Made by a program: the position numbers and the translations under genes | Source of the DNA: CBDTYW01 sp965364735 | Lineage (GTDB): Bacteria; Actinomycetota; Nitriliruptoria; Nitriliruptorales; Nitriliruptoraceae | DNA: 8,643 bases | Reading direction: 5' to 3' | Assembly (NCBI GenBank): GCA_965364735.1 | Contig: CBDTYW010000159.1 | Coordinates: 1 to 8,643 of the forward strand | Notes under the pieces: generated by a model | What the model was told of the DNA's origin: nothing | Seen by the model: the letters and a program-made list of their open reading frames with translations, nothing else | Database searches by the model: none | Shown: one piece after another, positions 5,988-8,643 of the stretch | Numbering within the stretch: the stretch's first letter is position 1 | How the letters are laid out: every line of letters begins with the position of its first letter

Positions 5988-6833
5988 TCAGATCTGCGAC
6001 TGCGGGTCGTAGAAGGTGTAGATGCCCTTCTTGACGCGCTCGCGGACGATGGGCTGACGGCTGCGCGGAGACGGCAGGCCCTCACGTCCATAGACCTTCA
6101 GGTGCGTGGAGGCGTCACCGTCCGCGTCGACCGCCACGGTGCCCTCGATGTCGTCCAGGCTGCTTCCACGGAACTTGATCGCCGCGTGGATGACCTCCTG
6201 GATCGCGCGGTAGAACCGCCGGATCTCCTGGGCGCTCATCCCGACCGAGGTGTGGTCGAAGCGCAGGCCGGACTCGTAGAGGATCTCGTCCGCGTAGACG
6301 TCGCGGATGCCGACGACGTGCTTCGGGTCCGTGAGGAACGTCCGCAGGGTCGTCTTGGCCTCTTCGAGCTTGCGCCCGAAGTCCATCCAGGTGACCTGAT
6401 CGGAGAAGGGGTCGAAGGCGGTCGGGTCGACGCCAGCCTGCTCGTAGGCCTCTTCGGTCGGGACGACACCGGTCTGGATGCCGTCACCGTCGCCGGGGTC
6501 GGACAGGTGGATCGCGCCGCCGATCGTGAAGGTCACGGCCAGGTGCGTCTCCGCCCGAGGCGCCTCGTTGGCGGTCTCACGGTGCATGGACGCGGTCGAG
6601 CCCATGTCCACGATCCACGTGTGATCCTCGTCGAGATCGATGAAGAGGATGATGCCACGACGGCGCACGGCCTCGATCTTGCGGCCCTCGAGCGCCTTCG
6701 CGAACTCGGGACGCGTGCGATGGAACGGCTTGACGATGCCGGCCGTCTTGACCGTCACGTCCTTGATCCGCTTCCCAACGACCTCTTTCTCGAGGTCCTT
6801 GCGGAGCACCTCGACCTCAGGCAACTCGAGCAC
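5988..6833 (-). CDS. Fpg/Nei-fold DNA glycosylase-like protein lacking key catalytic and zinc-finger residues (281 aa)
   Basis: The whole length follows the Fpg (MutM) fold: N-terminal LELPEVEVLRKDLEKEVVGK, a beta-sandwich domain, a helix-two-turn-helix segment VVGIRDVYADEILYESGL (173-190), and a C-terminal hairpin region beginning VYGREG (247-252). The family excises oxidised bases, with the N-terminal proline as Schiff-base nucleophile. Here residue 2 is Leu, not Pro, although the following Glu3 is kept. The beta-hairpin lysine aligns with Ile61 (RRRGIILFIDL), the Asn of GNIYA is Asp178, and DPRRFG has become DPGDGD (112-117). The four zinc cysteines are Ser255, Ser258, Asp276 and Ser279, with spacing almost kept. 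The start is fixed by AGGAGG seven bases before the GTG, and no upstream in-frame ATG or GTG is seen in the 62-base gap, so the missing proline is not a start-site error. Position next to rnc and smc is where actinobacteria usually keep mutM. Ordinary glycosylase/lyase activity is unlikely; DNA binding or another activity is possible. Confidence 0.93.
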   Translation of the reverse strand: MLELPEVEVLRKDLEKEVVGKRIKDVTVKTAGIVKPFHRTRPEFAKALEGRKIEAVRRRGIILFIDLDEDHTWIVDMGSTASMHRETANEAPRAETHLAVTFTIGGAIHLSDPGDGDGIQTGVVPTEEAYEQAGVDPTAFDPFSDQVTWMDFGRKLEEAKTTLRTFLTDPKHVVGIRDVYADEILYESGLRFDHTSVGMSAQEIRRFYRAIQEVIHAAIKFRGSSLDDIEGTVAVDADGDASTHLKVYGREGLPSPRSRQPIVRERVKKGIYTFYDPQSQI

Positions 6834-6840
6834 GCGAACC

Positions 6841-6846
6841 CCTCCT
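6841..6846 (-). promoter_or_regulatory. Ribosome binding site that fixes the Fpg-like start
   Basis: A consensus AGGAGG on the minus strand stands seven bases before the GTG at 6833. It shows that translation begins with Met-Leu-Glu-Leu-Pro-Glu, so the absence of the catalytic proline at position 2 is real at the DNA level. Confidence 0.85.
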
Positions 6847-6895
6847 GGGAATGGACATCCGGCAGCGCAGGCATGCGCGTGACCGGCGATGGACG

Positions 6896-7684
6896 CTAGC
6901 GGACCGCTGGGCTGACGCCCTCAGCGACCACGTCTGCAAGGCCGCTGTCCGACAACAACGGCGTCTCGCCGTCGTGGGTGAGGCTGACGTAGGCGTCCTT
7001 GGCGGCCGCCTGCTCCGCCTGCTTCTTGTTCTTGCCGACGCCGTGGCCACGCTCGACTCCGGCGACGTTGACCTGCGCGGTGAACTCACGCGCGTGGTCC
7101 GGGCCGGTGTGCGCGAGGACGTACTGCGGCAGGGCCCCGAAGGCCGCTGCGGTCAGCTCCTGGAGGCTTGTCTTGTAGTCCAGCGAGGCCTGGCGCTCGG
7201 AGAGGTCCTCGAGCCGGTCCGCGAACAGCCGCAGCACGACGTCGGCGGCCACGGGGTAGCCCTGATCGAGGTAGATCGCCCCGATGACGGCCTCGAGGGT
7301 GTCGGCGAGGATCGAGTTCTTGTCCGAGCCACCGGAGGCGGCCTCGCCCTTGCCGAGCCGGACGATGTTGCCGAGGTCGATCGTGCGGGCCACGATCGCC
7401 AGCGAGCCCGTCTTGACCGCAGCTGCGCGGAGCTTGGCCAGGCGACCCTCCGCCTCCGACGCGTGCGCGTGGAAGATCTCGTCGGTCACGACCAGCGCGA
7501 GGACCGAGTCCCCGAGGAACTCGAGCCGCTCGTTCGTGCGCAGGCCGCCTTCCTCGAACGCGTACGACCGGTGGGTCAGCGCGCGCTCGAGCAGTTCAAG
7601 GTCGTTGATCTCGACCTCGAGGCGATCAACGAGAGCGCGGAGCTGGGCAGCCCGCGCTTCATCGATCGGTGAGGGGAGCGACAT
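6896..7684 (-). CDS. rnc: Ribonuclease III (262 aa)
   Basis: RNase III cuts double-stranded RNA, releasing rRNA precursors and acting on structured mRNAs and antisense pairs. The endonuclease domain occupies about residues 10-165 and contains the signature NERLEFLGDS (51-60). All catalytic acids expected from E. coli are present: Glu52, Glu55 and Asp59, then Asp128 and Glu131 in ILADTLEAVIGAIYLDQG. The double-stranded RNA-binding domain begins with DYKTSLQELT (169-178) and ends with GVGKNKKQAEQAAAKDAY (215-232), including the basic loop that grips RNA. A tail of about 30 residues after the domain is not conserved as far as I can tell. The ATG at 7684 lies one base after the rpmF stop (TGAGATG) with no strong ribosome site, so translation is probably coupled to rpmF. 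The Fpg-like gene follows after 62 bases. Confidence 0.98.
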   Translation of the reverse strand: MSLPSPIDEARAAQLRALVDRLEVEINDLELLERALTHRSYAFEEGGLRTNERLEFLGDSVLALVVTDEIFHAHASEAEGRLAKLRAAAVKTGSLAIVARTIDLGNIVRLGKGEAASGGSDKNSILADTLEAVIGAIYLDQGYPVAADVVLRLFADRLEDLSERQASLDYKTSLQELTAAAFGALPQYVLAHTGPDHAREFTAQVNVAGVERGHGVGKNKKQAEQAAAKDAYVSLTHDGETPLLSDSGLADVVAEGVSPAVR

Positions 7685-7685
7685 C

Positions 7686-7865
7686 TCAGTCGACGTCGAT
7701 CCGGACCTTGCCGCCGTACACGCCGCAGGACTTGCAGACCGTGTGCGGACGCAGGGGCTGCTTGCAGCGCTTGCAGGAGGACTGCGTCGGCGGCTTGATC
7801 CCGAGCCACTGCGCCTTGCGGTGCTTGGTGCGGGTACGGCTCATCTTGCGCTTCGGGACGGACAT
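7686..7865 (-). CDS. rpmF: Large-subunit ribosomal protein bL32 (59 aa)
   Basis: bL32 binds 23S rRNA in the large ribosomal subunit. The protein begins with the family hallmark MSVPKRKMSRTRTKHRKAQW and carries a complete four-cysteine zinc ribbon: Cys31-x2-Cys34 and Cys44-x2-Cys47, ending in CGVYGGKV. It is therefore the zinc-binding (C+) form rather than the cysteine-free form some actinobacteria make under zinc limitation. The frame stays open upstream to 7940, but the hallmark N-terminus and AAAGAG six bases ahead of the ATG at 7865 fix this start. It follows the DUF177 gene by 90 bases, the usual pairing in many bacteria, and is one base from rnc. Confidence 0.98.
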   Translation of the reverse strand: MSVPKRKMSRTRTKHRKAQWLGIKPPTQSSCKRCKQPLRPHTVCKSCGVYGGKVRIDVD

Positions 7866-7955
7866 CGTCGGCTCTTTCTGGTGTGCGGCGGGGTGTGCCG
7901 CGAAGTTGTGGGTGACAGGGTGCCCGATGGAACGTGCCAACCGGTACCCGGAAGG

Positions 7956-8489
7956 TCAGTCAGGGAGGGCCAGACCGCGCAGGGCGGCCCATCGAGGGTC
8001 GGGAAGCTCGTCCGCGGTGGTGCCCGGACCGCCGTCAAGGCCGGCCTCGGCCCAGAGGTCGCCGCAGTCCGACTCGTCCTCGTGGACGACGCGGATCGGG
8101 ATCGCCGGCAGGATCTCGTCGCGCAGCAACGCTTCGAGGTCGATGCTCTCGCGGTCGTTCGCGATGACGTAGCCGTCCTCGGTCTCGTCGTCGTACATCG
8201 CCTGACGTGGGTCGCGGTAGAGCTCCGCGATCCGGACCTCGTGCTGCGCGCTCACCGGCTCGAGGCAACGCGCACACGGGATGTCGGCGCCGAAGCCGAT
8301 GGTGCCGTGGACGAAGACCCCCTCGACCATGCCCTCACAGACCAGATCCAGGACGATCGGGTCCAGCAGGACGTCCTCGCCCGGACCCCAGTCGGCGCCG
8401 GAGGTGGCAGCCTCGGCACGGGTCACCGACCGCTCGACCGAGCGGGTCTGTCCGGGGCTGTTGATCAGCTCGGAGATGTCGATGCGCAC
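7956..8489 (-). CDS. DUF177/YceD family protein (177 aa)
   Basis: DUF177 (YceD) proteins are commonly encoded just before rpmF and have been linked to 23S rRNA accumulation or large-subunit assembly in plants; the molecular action is not settled. The family pattern is clear: an N-terminal RIDISELINSPG segment (2-13), the central IPCARCLEPV (70-79) with its conserved Cys72-x2-Cys75, an acidic stretch (99-106) and ESIDLEALLRDEILPAIP (114-131), and a closing DPRWAALRGL (164-173). The region 141-150 (DCGDLWAEAG) aligns with a cysteine-rich DCxGLCxxCG motif found in many relatives, but only Cys142 is left. I chose the GTG at 8489 because the family homology starts there and AGGA lies eight bases upstream. 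The frame is open to the window edge, so a longer N-terminus cannot be excluded. Confidence 0.92.
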   Translation of the reverse strand: MRIDISELINSPGQTRSVERSVTRAEAATSGADWGPGEDVLLDPIVLDLVCEGMVEGVFVHGTIGFGADIPCARCLEPVSAQHEVRIAELYRDPRQAMYDDETEDGYVIANDRESIDLEALLRDEILPAIPIRVVHEDESDCGDLWAEAGLDGGPGTTADELPDPRWAALRGLALPD

Positions 8490-8496
8490 GTGGAAG

Positions 8497-8501
8497 TTCC
8501 T
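8497..8501 (-). promoter_or_regulatory. Ribosome binding site supporting the DUF177 GTG start
   Basis: The minus strand reads AGGAA seven bases before the GTG at 8489. It supports this start over the in-frame GTG 36 codons further upstream (8597), whose extra residues (MQVAHLPRSV...) do not resemble the family. Confidence 0.6.
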
Positions 8502-8627
8502 GCGAGCTGAGGTGGATGGGTCGGGGTGGATGACCGGCACGACGGACGGCCGGCACCACGGCGCCGTGACGCTGCGTGGGAGGTGGGCGACCTGCACCGC
8601 GGCCAGTGCCGCCCGGAGCGCTCGGAG

Positions 8628-8643
8628 CGGCCGGAGACGGCCG
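8628..8643. repeat. Small GC hairpin at the right window edge
   Basis: CGGCCG, four bases GAGA, CGGCCG: a 6-bp stem with a GNRA-type loop in plus-strand RNA and UCUC in minus-strand RNA. It touches the window edge, so flanking pairing cannot be judged. In a GC-rich genome this may be chance. Confidence 0.25.

Noticed and set aside
7935..7940. TTGGCA on the minus strand as a -35 box for rpmF
   Set aside because: The hexamer is a good match, but the sequence 17 bases downstream (TGTCAC) is not an acceptable -10 box, so I do not call a promoter.
5661..8510. Three overlapping plus-strand frames (5661-6899, 6851-7672, 7284-8510)
   Set aside because: They are antisense to the Fpg-like gene, rnc, rpmF and DUF177, which have clear family motifs; their translations have none.
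1..8643. CRISPR array, insertion sequence, prophage, tRNA, rRNA or defence genes
   Set aside because: Scanned for tandem direct repeats, transposase-like proteins, terminal inverted repeats and tRNA arms on both strands; none were seen.

Overview
The window is a GC-rich (roughly 70% G+C by eye) stretch of bacterial chromosome. All supported genes lie on the minus strand, so the biological reading order runs from high to low coordinates. Several starts are GTG, codon third positions are mostly G or C, and FtsY has an N-terminal membrane segment. The order DUF177 - rpmF - rnc - Fpg family - smc - ftsY is typical of Actinomycetota. I would place the organism there, possibly in a deep-branching class, but the class cannot be settled from this sequence.

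Layout in transcription order. (1) 8490-8643: upstream edge, no supportable gene, open in all three minus-strand frames. (2) 8489-7956: DUF177/YceD protein. (3) 7865-7686: rpmF, ribosomal protein bL32. (4) 7684-6896: rnc, RNase III, one base after rpmF. (5) 6833-5988: an Fpg/Nei-fold protein that has lost the N-terminal catalytic proline, the beta-hairpin lysine and all four zinc-finger cysteines. (6) 5987-5688: a 300-base intergenic region with a hairpin after the Fpg-like gene, a candidate -10 box and a 34-base imperfect palindrome. (7) 5687-5514: a 57-residue coiled-coil protein, followed by a 9-bp stem with a UNCG-type loop at 5455-5476. (8) 5352-1747: smc. (9) 1648-500: ftsY. (10) 503-1: N-terminal 167 residues of an alpha/beta hydrolase whose GTG start overlaps the ftsY stop and which runs off the left edge.

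Most of the locus is housekeeping: ribosome assembly and rRNA maturation (DUF177, bL32, RNase III), chromosome condensation (SMC) and co-translational membrane targeting (FtsY). I see no defence system, mobile element, CRISPR array, tRNA or rRNA. The unusual parts are the degenerate Fpg-like protein, the small coiled-coil gene with its own apparent promoter and terminator, the palindrome in front of it, and the hydrolase coupled to ftsY.
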